The notes under the pieces are model-generated. The model was not told the DNA's origin and made no database searches. It worked only from the letters and a program-made list of their open reading frames with translations. The position numbers and the translations under genes were made by a program. A stretch of DNA of 64,000 bases. Source: Actinomycetes bacterium. Its GTDB lineage: Bacteria > Actinomycetota > Acidimicrobiia > Acidimicrobiales > RAAP-2. Positions 25,966-35,491 of the stretch are shown here, piece by piece. Within the stretch, counting starts at the first letter, position 1. Each line of letters opens with the position of its first letter. The DNA lies in contig JAJZMD010000146.1 in assembly GCA_021803085.1 (NCBI GenBank), positions 38,039-102,038 of the forward strand, written 5' to 3'.

Positions 25966-27081
25966 TCAATGCTCGTGGACGATCACGCCACGGATGTTCT
26001 TGCCGTCCAGCATGTCCTGATAGCCCTCGTTGATCTCGTCGAGGCGGTAGCGCCGGGTGATCAGCTCCTCGAGCTTCACGTCGCCGGACTTGTAGAGTCC
26101 GAGCAGTCTCGGCACGTCGTAGAGCGGGTTGGCATTTCCGAACAATGCCCCCTGGATCCGCCGCACGTAGCCGACGAGGGGGCTGCCGGTCAGGCTGATG
26201 GTCTTCTCGTCGGGCGGACTGACCGAGGTGATCACGACGGTGCCGGCCTTGCCGCACATCGAGACGGCGTTCGAGACGTCTGCCTCGGCGAGCAGGCCGA
26301 CGGTGAGGATGATCTTGTCCGCCAGCTGGCCCCGGGTGAGCTCCACGATCCTCTCCCTCGCCTCCGCCGGGTCCGCGAAGGCGAGGGTCGCACCGAAGCG
26401 CAGCGCCTGCTCGCGCTTGAAGGCCACCGGGTCGACGGCGATCACGTTCTTCGCCCCCGCCAGACGGGCACCCTGCACGGCGTTCATCCCCACGCCGCCG
26501 GTGCCGAAGACCACGACGGTCTCGCCGACCCGGACGTCCGCCGCGTAGACGGCGGATGCCCATCCGGTGGTCGCACCGCATCCGACGAGGCAGGCCACGT
26601 CGAAAGGGATGTCGTCGTCCATCTTGATGCAGGAGTACTCGGAGACGACCGAGTACTGGGAGAACGAGCCGACCACGCAGAACGCGCCGAAATCCTCGCC
26701 GTCCTGGTGGAACCGGAAGGTCTCGTCCTGCAGGCAGCCTCTCCCGGCGTACAGGCCGCGGTCGCACAGGTTCTGCCTGCCGGTCGAGCAGTAGCGGCAG
26801 TGCCCGCAGGCCGGGATGTAGGAGGTGACGATGTGATCGCCCGGCTTCACCCGCTGCACCGCCGCGCCGACGGCCTCGACGATCCCGGAGCCCTCGTGAC
26901 CCCCGACGAGAGGCATGCGGATGTGGGACCCACCGCTCGCGCGGATGTGCTCGTCCGAGTGGCACATCCCCGAGGCCACGAACTTGACGAGCACCTCGTG
27001 CGACTTCGGCTCGTCGAGCTCCAGCTCGGTGATCTCCCACGGCTTGCCAGGCACCCGCAGGACGGCTGCGGTCGTCTTCAT
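25966..27081 (-). CDS. NDMA-dependent-type alcohol dehydrogenase (Rxyl_3153 family)
   Basis: A 371-residue zinc MDR dehydrogenase. Catalytic zinc ligands are in GMCHSDEH and GHEGSG, structural zinc cysteines in CGHCRYCSTGRQNLC, and the cofactor loop is GTGGVGMNA. The sequence matches the actinobacterial family named for dependence on nitroso-dimethylaniline as artificial acceptor, in which the nicotinamide cofactor is thought to stay bound. AAGGAG lies before the ATG at 27081. It is the first gene of the run leading into the cysteine-type UGSC module, 28 bases upstream of it. Confidence 0.83.
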   Translation of the reverse strand: MKTTAAVLRVPGKPWEITELELDEPKSHEVLVKFVASGMCHSDEHIRASGGSHIRMPLVGGHEGSGIVEAVGAAVQRVKPGDHIVTSYIPACGHCRYCSTGRQNLCDRGLYAGRGCLQDETFRFHQDGEDFGAFCVVGSFSQYSVVSEYSCIKMDDDIPFDVACLVGCGATTGWASAVYAADVRVGETVVVFGTGGVGMNAVQGARLAGAKNVIAVDPVAFKREQALRFGATLAFADPAEARERIVELTRGQLADKIILTVGLLAEADVSNAVSMCGKAGTVVITSVSPPDEKTISLTGSPLVGYVRRIQGALFGNANPLYDVPRLLGLYKSGDVKLEELITRRYRLDEINEGYQDMLDGKNIRGVIVHEH

Positions 27082-27211
27082 GGCTCGACTCCTTCTCTCT
27101 TCCAAGCGTTCCTCTGTCTGGTCCAACCGGTCGCCCCGGTCCGTTCGCGCCGACCGCTTCGACGGTCGTGCCGCGCCCCGGCGCCGCGTCCGCTCGGGGA
27201 AGTGCCACGGG

Positions 27212-28339
27212 TCACGCCGACGCCTCACCCAGAGCGACCGCGGTACCCGCCGCGCCGACGGCACCACCGCCTCTTTCGTGGAGCGGGAAATGGCAGGCGA
27301 CGAAGTGGTCCTTCCGCAGGGGCCTGAGCACCGGCACCTCCTCGGCGCAGCGTGCCTGAGCCCGAGGGCAGCGCGTGCGGAAGCGGCACCCGCTCGGGGG
27401 GTCGAGCGGTGAGGGGAGCTCTCCGCTGATGACCTCCTTCGTGCGCGCCCTGCGGATCGTGGGGTCCGTGTCGGGGATCGACTTCAACAGCGCGAGGGTG
27501 TACGGATGGAGCGGCTCGGCGTAGAGGCCGTCTGACGGCCCCAGCTCGCAAACCTTGCCGAGGTACAGCACGATCACCCGGTCGCTCACCTGCTTGACCA
27601 GAGCGAGGTCGTGGGCGATGAACAAGTAGGCGAGAGCGAGCTCCTGGCGGAGCTTCTCGAACAGGTTCAGCACCTGGGCCTGGACCAGCACGTCGAGCGA
27701 GGAGACCGGCTCGTCGCAGATCACGAGCTGGGGATGGAGCGCGATCGCCCGTGCGATCGCCACGCGCTGGGCCTGCCCGCCCGACAGCTGGCCAGGACGC
27801 CGGGCGCCGTAGGTCTCAGGATCGAGGCCGACCAGGTCCAGGAGCTCGTCCACCCGCGCCTGGCGCTGCCGGCGGTCGCCGGCCTCGTACGCCACGAGCG
27901 GCTCCGCGACGATGTCCTTCACCCGCCACTTCGGGTCGAGCGAGCTGTAGGGGTCCTGGAAGACCATCTGGACGTGGCGGCGGAGCGGCCCCAGCTGCCG
28001 CCGCCGGAGCTTCGTGAGGTCGACGCCGTCGAAGATCACCTCTCCGGACCTCGGCGGGGGCGCCTGGATGACGGAGCGGGCGAGGGTCGACTTCCCCGAA
28101 CCGGTCTCGCCCACGATCCCGAGCGCCTCCCCCGCGCGCAGGGTGAACGAGACGTCCGAGACGGCCTGGAGCATGCCGCCTTTCACCCCTCCCGCGTTGC
28201 GGATGGGGAACTCCTGCACGAGGTGGCGAACCTCGAGAAGGACGCTCTCCCCGTTGGCCGCACCCGGGGCGGTGGGCGCACCCGGCAGGGTCGCCGGCCC
28301 ACCAGTGGCGCCCGTCTCGTCCGAACCGTCGACGGTCAT
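27212..28339 (-). CDS. Oligopeptide-type ABC transporter ATPase (DppF/OppF)
   Basis: An ABC ATPase of about 375 residues with Walker A GETGSGKST, signature LSGGQAQRVAIARA and Walker B LVICDEP. The C-terminal oligopeptide/dipeptide extension carries the cysteine cluster CRFRTRCPRAQARC. ATG at 28339 was chosen, giving a modest N-terminal tail; a GTG at 28393, four bases after the permease stop, is an alternative. It is the third gene of a minus-strand transport operon with two permeases. Confidence 0.88.
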   Translation of the reverse strand: MTVDGSDETGATGGPATLPGAPTAPGAANGESVLLEVRHLVQEFPIRNAGGVKGGMLQAVSDVSFTLRAGEALGIVGETGSGKSTLARSVIQAPPPRSGEVIFDGVDLTKLRRRQLGPLRRHVQMVFQDPYSSLDPKWRVKDIVAEPLVAYEAGDRRQRQARVDELLDLVGLDPETYGARRPGQLSGGQAQRVAIARAIALHPQLVICDEPVSSLDVLVQAQVLNLFEKLRQELALAYLFIAHDLALVKQVSDRVIVLYLGKVCELGPSDGLYAEPLHPYTLALLKSIPDTDPTIRRARTKEVISGELPSPLDPPSGCRFRTRCPRAQARCAEEVPVLRPLRKDHFVACHFPLHERGGGAVGAAGTAVALGEASA

Positions 28340-28397
28340 GGACCGGTCCTGCGCCGCGCAGCCCAGACGAGCCGGCACGAGCCGGCGCGCCACGCCG

Positions 28398-29297
28398 TCA
28401 CCGGAGGGTCCCCCAGCGACGGCGCATTCCCTCGCCCAGGGTGTTGAGGGCGATGACCGTGACCAGGAGCACGACGGAGGGGACGAGGAGCAGCACCGGC
28501 CGGGTCGACATTGTCTGAGCCCCCACCGCGATCATGTTCCCCCAGCTCGGTCCCGGAGGCGGGATGCCATAGCCGAAGAAGCTCACGGTCGCCTCGAGGA
28601 TGACGACGATGCCCGCGCCGAGGACGGCGAAGGTGAGCAAGGACATCAAGATGTTCGGGAGGACGTGGCGGAGGGCGATGCGCCACCGCTTCGAGCCGGA
28701 CAGCTCCGCCGCCACGATGTAGGTCTGCTCCCGGATGGTCACCGCGCCCGCCCGCGACACCCGGGCGAAGATCGGGATCATGACGACCGCGAGCGCCCAG
28801 ATGAGGGTGGCCTCGCTGGCCCCCAGGCCGAGGACGATGACGACGACGAGGATGATGGCCGGGAAGGCGATGATCACGTCGAGGATCCGCATCGCGATCG
28901 TCTCTGCGACCCCTTGCATCATCGCCGCCGTCACGCCGATGAGGCTTCCCACCACGAGCCCGATGCCCTGGACCGCGAACATGATCTCGATGGAGATCCT
29001 GCCGCCGTAGATCAGCCGGGACATGATGTCGTTGCCCACCACTGTCGTCCCGAGGAGGTGCCCCGGGGAGCCGACCGGCAGGCTTCCTGTGAGGATGCCG
29101 CCGCCGACCGGAGAAGGGATCTTGTAGAGGTAGGGCCAGACGAAGCAGGTGAACGCGAGCGCGATCAGAAGGACGGCCGGGATGGAGATGTCGAGCGAGT
29201 GCAGCCAGCCACGGCCGCGGCGCGCCGGCAGATCGGCGAGGACCAGGGCGCCTCGCGCAGGGGCGGGCGACTCGCCCTCAGATGGCAGAACGGCCAT
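28398..29297 (-). CDS. Oligopeptide-type ABC transporter permease (DppC/OppC)
   Basis: A 299-residue membrane protein with one N-terminal transmembrane segment (SIPAVLLIALAFTCFVW), a periplasmic loop containing LLGTTVVGNDIMSRLIYGGR, and further membrane spans. The EAA loop is seen in AAELSGSKRWRIALRHVLPN, where the ATPase docks. Its start overlaps the DppB gene by 20 bases. Confidence 0.88.
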   Translation of the reverse strand: MAVLPSEGESPAPARGALVLADLPARRGRGWLHSLDISIPAVLLIALAFTCFVWPYLYKIPSPVGGGILTGSLPVGSPGHLLGTTVVGNDIMSRLIYGGRISIEIMFAVQGIGLVVGSLIGVTAAMMQGVAETIAMRILDVIIAFPAIILVVVIVLGLGASEATLIWALAVVMIPIFARVSRAGAVTIREQTYIVAAELSGSKRWRIALRHVLPNILMSLLTFAVLGAGIVVILEATVSFFGYGIPPPGPSWGNMIAVGAQTMSTRPVLLLVPSVVLLVTVIALNTLGEGMRRRWGTLR

Positions 29298-30333
29298 AGC
29301 GGACCCTCGGGTCGATGACTCCGTACGTGAGGTCGGTGAACAGGTTGACGATGACGACGATGCCGGCGAAGACGAGGACGATGGCCTGCACGAGCGGGGT
29401 GTTCCTGTCGCTCACGCCGGTGAGCAGCTGGTAGCCGAGACCGGGAAGGCCGAAGATCTCCTCGACGATGACCGTGTAGGCGAACAGCTGCGCCACGTTC
29501 AGCCCGACGATGGTGACGAAGCTGATCAGCGAATTCCTGAAGGCGTGCCGGGTGAGGATGTACCAGGAGCCGAAGCCCTTCGCGCGGGCGGTGACCACGT
29601 AGTCCTGCGACTCCATCTGCTCGATGAGATCGCCGCGCAGCAGCCGGATGTAGAAGCCGGAGAACGGCAGCGCGATGGTGAGAGCCGGGAGGGTGAAGTC
29701 CTTCAGGTTCGCGCCGAGGCTCTGGGTGATCGGCGTGTACCCGAGAGCAGGGAAGATCTTCCAGACCACTGCGAACACGAGCACGAAGAGGAGGCCGAGC
29801 ACGAACTGGGGGATGGACAGGAAGCCCATCGAGAGGATCATCGTGATCCGGTCCACGATCCCGCCGGGACGTCGCGCGCAGAGCATCGCAATGGGGATCG
29901 TGACGAACACCATCACGAGCGTGGAGTAGACGATGAGCTCGAAGGTGACCGGCAGGTGCTGGCCGATGATCTGGGCGACCGGCTGTGTGTTCTGCAGCGA
30001 GACGCCCAAGTGCCCGTGGAAGACACCGTCCAGCCACTGCCAGTAGCGCACGAAGAACGACTCGTTCAGGTGGAGCTTCAGGTAGAGCTGACGGATCTCC
30101 TGGGGGGTGGCATTCGCCCCGAGCAGGGCCGACGCGGCGTCTCCGGGGAGAAGGTTCAAGAGGACGGACGTGAGGAAGGTCACTCCGAGCATCACCGGGA
30201 TGGCGATCAGGATCCGGCGGACGGCGAGCCGCAGGGTGGGCGACGACGTGAAGGCGGCCCACCACCGCAGGCCCCCTTCGCCCTCGGCGTGCCCCCCCGC
30301 CGCTTCGGTGGGCGTGACCACCGGCGTGCTCAT
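29278..30333 (-). CDS. Oligopeptide-type ABC transporter permease (DppB/OppB)
   Basis: A 351-residue permease with a first span RILIAIPVMLGVTFLTSVLL, then LLPGDAASALLG, and an EAA-type loop in TARAKGFGSWYILTRHAFRNS. The ATG at 30333 is the conserved end of the N-terminus; an in-frame GTG five codons upstream is an alternative because the GGGAGG site is only two bases from the ATG. It transcribes away from the second ATPase gene at 30583. Confidence 0.87.
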   Translation of the reverse strand: MSTPVVTPTEAAGGHAEGEGGLRWWAAFTSSPTLRLAVRRILIAIPVMLGVTFLTSVLLNLLPGDAASALLGANATPQEIRQLYLKLHLNESFFVRYWQWLDGVFHGHLGVSLQNTQPVAQIIGQHLPVTFELIVYSTLVMVFVTIPIAMLCARRPGGIVDRITMILSMGFLSIPQFVLGLLFVLVFAVVWKIFPALGYTPITQSLGANLKDFTLPALTIALPFSGFYIRLLRGDLIEQMESQDYVVTARAKGFGSWYILTRHAFRNSLISFVTIVGLNVAQLFAYTVIVEEIFGLPGLGYQLLTGVSDRNTPLVQAIVLVFAGIVVIVNLFTDLTYGVIDPRVRYGRSAI

Positions 30334-30582
30334 TGCCTCCCACCTCACCCCTGCGCGCTGGAGCCTCCGGCAGGCGCGGCTCGTAGCCCTCGTCGTCGGA
30401 CCACTCGTCGAGCGAGCACCTCCGGTCGCAGGCATACTCCCACAAGATCCCTGGCACCGCAGCGGGGCCGGAGCTCCCGGTCCCACGTTGAGCGCCCGCG
30501 GAGCTTGTGCGGCCAGGGCACGATGGATACGGTGAGCCCGCACATTCCCAGACTTGGTCGGCACCTGGGCTCGGGGAGAGGC

Positions 30583-31659
30583 GTGGCGCTGCGGACGAAC
30601 CAGGACACCTCCAGAGCGGCGGGCACACTCGGGTCGTGCGTCGAGAACGCAACCGACCGGGAGGCGTTGCTCACGGTGAGCGACCTCCACGTGCACTTCG
30701 TCCAGCACAGGCAGCGGGTCTACGCCGTCAACGGGATCAGCTACGAGCTGGCTGCGGGCAGGAGCCTGGCCATCATCGGCGAGTCGGGCTCCGGCAAGAC
30801 GGTGAGCTGTCGAGCGGTCATGGGTCTGCTGCCGCCGACCGCACGGACTACCGGCTCGGTCCGCCTCGATGGCGTCGAGCTGGTCGGCCTGTCCGAGAAG
30901 CAGCTCTGCCGCTACCGCGGCACCGGCGTGTCGATGGTGTTCCAGGACCCCTCCCGCTCGCTCAACCCGACGATGCGGATCGGGCCCCAGGTCGCTGAGG
31001 CCGTGCGGGCCCACCTGCCGCTCGATCGCCGGGAGGCCCGGAACCGGGCGGTGCACCTTCTCGAGCGTGTGCGGATCCCCGCCGCCGCCCGCCGCTGCCT
31101 GGACTACCCTCATCAGCTCTCTGGCGGCATGCGCCAGCGGGTGATGATCGCCATCGCCCTGGCGTGCGACCCGAAGCTGCTGATCGCGGACGAGGCCACC
31201 ACGAGCCTCGACGTGACGACCCAGGCGCAGATCATGGAGCTGCTGCTCGAGCTGCAAGAGCAGAGCGACATGGCGCTCATCCTGGTCAGCCACGATCTCG
31301 GCCTCGCAGCTTCCTACGCGGACGAGGTGATCGTGATGTACGGCGGGCGGGCGGTGGAGCAGGCGTCGACGCGCGAGCTCTTCGCCCACGTGCAGATGCC
31401 CTACACCCAGGCGCTGCTGCAGGCGATCCCACGCTTCGACCGGCCGACGCACACGATCCTCCCCGTGGTCGAGGGCCGCCCGCCCGACCTCACCCACCTG
31501 CCCACGGGATGCGCCTTCGCGCCGCGCTGCGAGCGGGCGGACGACCGGTGCCGGGCAAGCGCCCCGGAGCTCGCCGCCCCTGGCGGCGGACGCCACCGCT
31601 TCGCCTGCTGGCATCCCTGCGACGAGCCGGCGCCCGACGGCCGCCACGAGAGCTCCTGA
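30583..31659 (+). CDS. Oligopeptide-type ABC transporter ATPase (DppD/OppD)
   Basis: A 358-residue ABC ATPase with Walker [11 protein letters not shown], signature [17 protein letters not shown], Walker [13 protein letters not shown] and the cysteine-bearing C-terminal region [14 protein letters not shown] typical of the peptide/nickel group. GTG at 30583 has GGGGAGAG upstream; an ATG 20 codons earlier (30523) is possible. It is divergent from the permease genes across a 249-base gap, so the transporter is made from two transcripts. No solute-binding protein gene is present in the window. Confidence 0.88.
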   Translation: MALRTNQDTSRAAGTLGSCVENATDREALLTVSDLHVHFVQHRQRVYAVNGISYELAAGRSLAIIGESGSGKTVSCRAVMGLLPPTARTTGSVRLDGVELVGLSEKQLCRYRGTGVSMVFQDPSRSLNPTMRIGPQVAEAVRAHLPLDRREARNRAVHLLERVRIPAAARRCLDYPHQLSGGMRQRVMIAIALACDPKLLIADEATTSLDVTTQAQIMELLLELQEQSDMALILVSHDLGLAASYADEVIVMYGGRAVEQASTRELFAHVQMPYTQALLQAIPRFDRPTHTILPVVEGRPPDLTHLPTGCAFAPRCERADDRCRASAPELAAPGGGRHRFACWHPCDEPAPDGRHESS

Positions 31660-31702
31660 GCGTCCTCGCCCCTGCGTGGTTCGCGCCGACCTCGTCCCGG
31701 CG

Positions 31703-31717
31703 CCCGCGCGGCGCGGG
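31703..31717. terminator. Palindrome between convergent genes, possible terminator
   Basis: CCCGCGC, one base, then GCGCGGG forms a compact inverted repeat in the 58-base gap between the convergent ATPase gene and the partner gene at 31718. There is no T-tract on either strand, so termination is only a position-based guess. Confidence 0.3.
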
Positions 31718-32836
31718 TCAGCGCTTCGGGCGCACCAAGGAGCGCCCCGGAAAGCGCGGAGGGAACCCGAGCGGCTGCGCGACCGCGGACACCCCGGCAT
31801 TCGGCGCGCCCGCCACCACGACGAGCACGTCGTCGGGGGAGTGGAGCACGCGAAACCGCTCGTCCCCCCCTGGGTCGCCTTCCGCTCGGCCGGTCGGCTC
31901 TGCCATGCCGTGCATCGAGCCGGTCGAGGAGTCTGCCGCCTTCGGGATCTTCATCTCCCCGTCCTTGCCGGCGCGCCGGAGGTCGTCGACCCTGCGGAAG
32001 GAATTCGCGACGAGGTACTCCTTCACGTCGCGCTTCGACATCCCCTGCGCCGCCAGCAGCTGTGCGTGCTCGGGGCCGATGACGACCCCGACGCGCTTTT
32101 GGAGCCGCAGCACCGTGCCGGTCCGGGCGATCGAGTCGCCGATGTCGTTCAGGATGCGCCGGGCGTCGGCGGTGTGCCTGTTGTCGACGAAATCGATCCC
32201 ACGGGTGTGCAGCGCCGATACGACACTGTCGCTCGGCGACCTGCCCAGCTCGACGTGGAGCGGCTCCCAGGGGCTGTCCTCTTCGTTCTCGGCGATGCAC
32301 AGGCTGTACTTTCCGGGGCTGCCCTGGGTCGACTGGTCCAGCTCGTGGGGTCGCACGCCGAAGACGTTCAGGATGGCGAGGCGCATCGCCCGACCGACGG
32401 TCGCGTTGGCGCGGAAGCCCGGCCCGAAGACGTTGCCCCGCGAGTTGAACCCGAGCTCGGTGCGGACCGGACCGTTCACGATCAGCAAGGGGCCGCCGCC
32501 GGTCGTGCTCTGCCAGGCACCCGCGGCCGGCCAGCCCTCGTCGACCACCGCCTCGAACGCGGCCAGCACCACGGGCAGGTACTCGGGCCGGCATCCCGCC
32601 ATGGCCGCGCTGACAGCGACCTGGCGCACCGTGGCCGCACGCCGGAACTGGGCGAGGCGGACGAGGACCTCGTCGGGATCCCGGTCCGTCTCGGCGAGGA
32701 ACCGCTCGACGAGCGCGGGAGTGGGCGGGACGACCGGCAGGCCGTCGGTCCAGCCCTGCTCGTAGCAGTACTCGATGGCCTCGAGCAGCGGGTCGACGTC
32801 GACCGGCTGCTCTTCGGGCGACTCGTCGACGGCCAT
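31718..32836 (-). CDS. UGSC-associated partner protein, copy 2 (unknown function)
   Basis: A 372-residue paralogue of the proteins at 24292, 44490 and 58287. Visible landmarks are GWTDGLPVVPPT near residue 28, MAGCRPEYLPVVLA near 80, STTGGGP with VNGPVRTELGFNS near 115, GNVFGPGFRANATVGRA, HELDQSTQGSPGKY, CIAENEEDSPWEPLHVE, GPEHAQLLA, and a final DDVLVVVAGAPNAGVS near 345. The conserved acidic ENEE box and the neighbouring Cys suggest a metal or catalytic site. Its ATG shares one base with the stop of the selenoprotein gene at 32836, so the two are coupled. No known function. Confidence 0.72.
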   Translation of the reverse strand: MAVDESPEEQPVDVDPLLEAIEYCYEQGWTDGLPVVPPTPALVERFLAETDRDPDEVLVRLAQFRRAATVRQVAVSAAMAGCRPEYLPVVLAAFEAVVDEGWPAAGAWQSTTGGGPLLIVNGPVRTELGFNSRGNVFGPGFRANATVGRAMRLAILNVFGVRPHELDQSTQGSPGKYSLCIAENEEDSPWEPLHVELGRSPSDSVVSALHTRGIDFVDNRHTADARRILNDIGDSIARTGTVLRLQKRVGVVIGPEHAQLLAAQGMSKRDVKEYLVANSFRRVDDLRRAGKDGEMKIPKAADSSTGSMHGMAEPTGRAEGDPGGDERFRVLHSPDDVLVVVAGAPNAGVSAVAQPLGFPPRFPGRSLVRPKR

Positions 32837-33384
32837 CAGTCGCCCGGACCGGCCCCGCCGCCGGGGCCGCGCAGGATCTCGAGGACCTGAGGCGCGGCGA
32901 GCCGGGCGTGCGAGCGCAGACCGTCGGCGTCGAGGCTGCTCACCGGGTGGGGCACGACGGCGTAGCGGTACCCGGGGGCTCCCTGGATAGCTGCCATGGC
33001 GTCGGCGCTCGCCCGAAGCGCGTCGGTGCAGATCGCGGCGGACGGCACGCCGCGCCGCTCGAGGAGGATCGTGTCGGCCACACTGGCCGCGCTACAGCTC
33101 CCTCAATCGCCGACCGCCTGGATGACGAGGTCGCACTCCGCCGCGATCCGGTCGAGGACCTCGTCGGAGGCCGGCAGCGTGGCCGGCACGCTGTAGCGAC
33201 GGACGGCCGACGGCTCGAGCGCGTCCCGCACGAAGGCCTCCACCTCCTCGAGCAGCGCGGCGGCATTGGCCTTGGTGTTCTCCACGAGCCCGAGGCGCAG
33301 TCCGCGCAGCGCGGGCGGTCGGGCGGCCAGCGTCACGGAAAGTCCCGTCGGCTGCTGGGTGGGATCCACGAGCAAGAACTTCAT
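32836..33384 (-). CDS. UGSC selenoprotein, copy 2 (in-frame TGA as selenocysteine)
   Basis: Read through TGA at 33105-33103, the gene encodes 182 residues that match the cysteine-type protein at 25383 from end to end. It has a start box KFLLVDPT (the usual TG is TQ here), [15 protein letters not shown], then residue 94 as selenocysteine in [15 protein letters not shown], and a C-terminal [18 protein letters not shown] and VVPHPV. The part after the TGA has no convincing start codon or ribosome site of its own, and the frame and homology continue exactly, so this is one gene and not a pseudogene. A hairpin follows the TGA (see 33075-33089). Its end overlaps the partner gene. Cellular role unknown; selenocysteine plus Cys97 suggests a redox or nucleophilic site. 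Confidence 0.88.
33075..33089 (-). promoter_or_regulatory. Putative bacterial SECIS hairpin, UGSC copy 2
   Basis: On the minus strand, counting the T of TGA as 1, CGGCC at 17-21 pairs with GGCCG at 27-31, leaving loop A-G-U-G-U whose ends can also pair. G23 and U24 fall in the apical loop, the positions needed for SelB in E. coli fdhF. The bulged U17 of fdhF is not present. The hairpin lies entirely within codons for Ser-Ala-Ala-Ser-Val-Ala. Confidence 0.7.
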
Positions 33385-33499
33385 GCACCCTCCTCTGGTC
33401 CCCGTCTGGACCGAATCCGACGGGACGACTCTATTCGCGTGCGGACCTCTGCGTTCGTGGAGGTCCGATCCGGCGGGCGGAGGCGACCGCCGACCTCGC

Positions 33500-34399
33500 T
33501 CAGGACGCGACGGGGTCGTCGGCCGCCGCGAGCAGTGCGCGGGTGGAGCGCGCGGTGCGATCGAAGAGCGTGCCGATCGGCAACGACCGCAGCTCGGCGG
33601 AGAGGACCTCCACGCCCCACGGCCCGTGGTAACCGAGGCCGTGGAGGGCGCGTACGTAGCTCGGCAGGTCGAACTCGCCTTCGCCGGGGAGGAGGCGGAA
33701 GCTCGTCGTCTCCTCTTTCATGCTCGGCATGCTCTCTCGCCTGCCGTCGCTCAGCTCGACGTAGAGGGGGTAGGCGGGGGGGATCGCCTCGAGCATCGCG
33801 GGCTCGATGCCGAGCTTGCCGAGGTGCCAGGTGTCGAGGGCGAGCCCTCCGTTGGGCGCCCCGGCGGCCGTCACGAGATCGATCGCCTTGTCCAGGCTGT
33901 CGACGTTCACGTCCGGAGGCATCAGCTCGTAGACGACCGGTGCGTCGTGCTCCTCGGCCGCCTGCGCGCACAGCCTTCCGAACGCGTCGACGAGCTGTGC
34001 GCGCTCCACCGGGATGCCCGAGATGTTGCCCACCTTCACATGGTGTGCCCCGAGGGCCGCGGTCGCCTCGAAGACGAGCCGCGTGGTGGCGTCGGCGTCG
34101 TCGCGCCGGGGGTCGGCGTCCGGCACGTACCAGTTCATGAGGAACTCGAGCTCCAGGTGCACGAGTCCGGCGTCGGCGAAGATCCGGCCGAGCTCGGCGA
34201 GCGTGTGGACCTCGAGGAGGTGGCGGAGGTCCTCGTGCCAGATCCCGAGTCCCTGGAGCCCCACCCGCTTGGCCTGGGCGCAGCGGTCGGCCCAGCTGAA
34301 GGGGCTCCATTGGGGGCCACCTTGGGGAGGAGGGGTGCCAGTGGGGTCGGCCGGCCCCGCCGTGGTCCAGTAGGACCCGAGTATGTCCTCGCGTGCCAT
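33500..34399 (-). CDS. Sugar phosphate isomerase/epimerase-like TIM barrel
   Basis: A 299-residue xylose-isomerase-like TIM barrel (AP endonuclease family 2 fold). Metal-binding acids and histidines are seen in [38 protein letters not shown], and the final WGVEVLSAE. Such proteins isomerise sugars or inositols or act as dehydratases and hydrolases in aromatic catabolism (3-dehydroshikimate dehydratase shares the fold). GGGAGGGGG precedes the ATG at 34399. It lies 115 bases from the selenoprotein gene's start, in the same direction. Substrate unknown; a protocatechuate-forming dehydratase is tempting beside the lig operon but is only a guess. Confidence 0.7.
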   Translation of the reverse strand: MAREDILGSYWTTAGPADPTGTPPPQGGPQWSPFSWADRCAQAKRVGLQGLGIWHEDLRHLLEVHTLAELGRIFADAGLVHLELEFLMNWYVPDADPRRDDADATTRLVFEATAALGAHHVKVGNISGIPVERAQLVDAFGRLCAQAAEEHDAPVVYELMPPDVNVDSLDKAIDLVTAAGAPNGGLALDTWHLGKLGIEPAMLEAIPPAYPLYVELSDGRRESMPSMKEETTSFRLLPGEGEFDLPSYVRALHGLGYHGPWGVEVLSAELRSLPIGTLFDRTARSTRALLAAADDPVAS

Positions 34400-34489
34400 C
34401 GCTGGCCCCCTCCCTCGATCGCAGAGCTGCCAGGAAGGGTAAGCGACGAGCACGCCAGCGTCCACGGGGACGGCTCGCCTCTGGTCTGC

Positions 34490-35332
34490 TCAGCGGTCGG
34501 CGAGCGCCCTGGCCAGTGGCTCGACCAGCTCGACGCGGTAGGGGCCGCGCATCGAGAAGATGACGAGGTCGACCCCGGCGGCGGTGAACGAATGGGCCGA
34601 GTCGGCGAGCTCCGAGGGGTCGGCGTCCGCCGGCCAGCTGAGGTGGACCGAGCGGCGGATGCTCGCCGGGTCCCTGCCGATCGACGCGCAGTGGCCCACG
34701 AGCACCTCGTCCAGTGCCTTCCACTCCCCGGGGCTCTCGGGAAAGGTCATGTCCCAGTGGTCGGCGAAGCGCGCCGCGGTCCTCAGGGTGCGCGTGGGCC
34801 CCTTGCCGCCGATGACGATCGGAGGTCTGGGTCGCTGGACGGGCTTCGGCTCACAGCGGGCATCCGTGAGCTGGTAGTAGCGGCCCGAGAACGTGGTGGT
34901 CTCCTGGGTGAGGAGCCGGTGGACCACCTCCACCCCCTCTTCGAAGCGGTCCGAGCGTTCGCCGGGCGAGCCGAGGGGGATCCCATAGGCGTCGGCCTCG
35001 AGAAAGAACCAGCCGGCGCCGAGCCCGAGCTCGAGCCGTCCGCCCGAGATGTGGTCGAGCGTGGCCGCCATGTTCGCGGTGACGGCGGGATGGCGGAAGT
35101 GCATGCCGTTGACCGTGGCGCCGAGCCGAACGCGCGTCGTCGCCTGGGCAAGCGCCGCGAGCATCGTCCAGCTCTCCAGCTGCGGCCCCTCGGCCGGAGG
35201 CGTGAGCGGGTAGAAGTGGTCCATCGTCCAGGCCGACTCGAACAGCTCGATCTGGTCGACCGCACGCCAGACCTCGAGGAACTCCTGCCACGTCCCGTGC
35301 TGGGGTGGGGTCTTCACTGCGTAGGAAGGCAT
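34490..35332 (-). CDS. LLM-class (F420-dependent type) oxidoreductase
   Basis: A 280-residue luciferase-like enzyme. [51 protein letters not shown] and [25 protein letters not shown] define it. It transcribes divergently from the lig operon across 159 bases. The cofactor and substrate are not certain, though this layout is common for actinobacterial F420 enzymes. Confidence 0.82.
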   Translation of the reverse strand: MPSYAVKTPPQHGTWQEFLEVWRAVDQIELFESAWTMDHFYPLTPPAEGPQLESWTMLAALAQATTRVRLGATVNGMHFRHPAVTANMAATLDHISGGRLELGLGAGWFFLEADAYGIPLGSPGERSDRFEEGVEVVHRLLTQETTTFSGRYYQLTDARCEPKPVQRPRPPIVIGGKGPTRTLRTAARFADHWDMTFPESPGEWKALDEVLVGHCASIGRDPASIRRSVHLSWPADADPSELADSAHSFTAAGVDLVIFSMRGPYRVELVEPLARALADR

Positions 35333-35411
35333 CGGGGGACCTCCAGCTCGAGTGCGGCAACCTGCAGGAGGCAGACTACAAACGCTCCGCCGGCTTCCGG
35401 GCCGATCTCTG

Positions 35412-35422
35412 ATGGTTACCAT
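35412..35422. promoter_or_regulatory. Inverted repeat between divergent LLM and lig genes, possible operator
   Basis: ATGGT-T-ACCAT lies between the divergent LLM gene and the lig operon, in a locally less GC-rich patch (ACTACAAACG upstream). Its symmetry and position fit a regulator site, but no regulator gene is in the window and a single copy is weak evidence. Confidence 0.22.
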
Positions 35423-35491
35423 GGCCGCGAGGTGGCATTCTTCCGGGCGTCCGTCGCACGAGGGGCGCCGGGGCCGGGAACAGGAGTGAGC

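Noticed and set aside
32836..33384. Possible pseudogene or two split genes at the TGA
   Set aside because: The same TGA position is kept in three paralogues, a Cys replaces it in a fourth, frame and similarity continue across it, and a hairpin follows. Selenocysteine is the better explanation.
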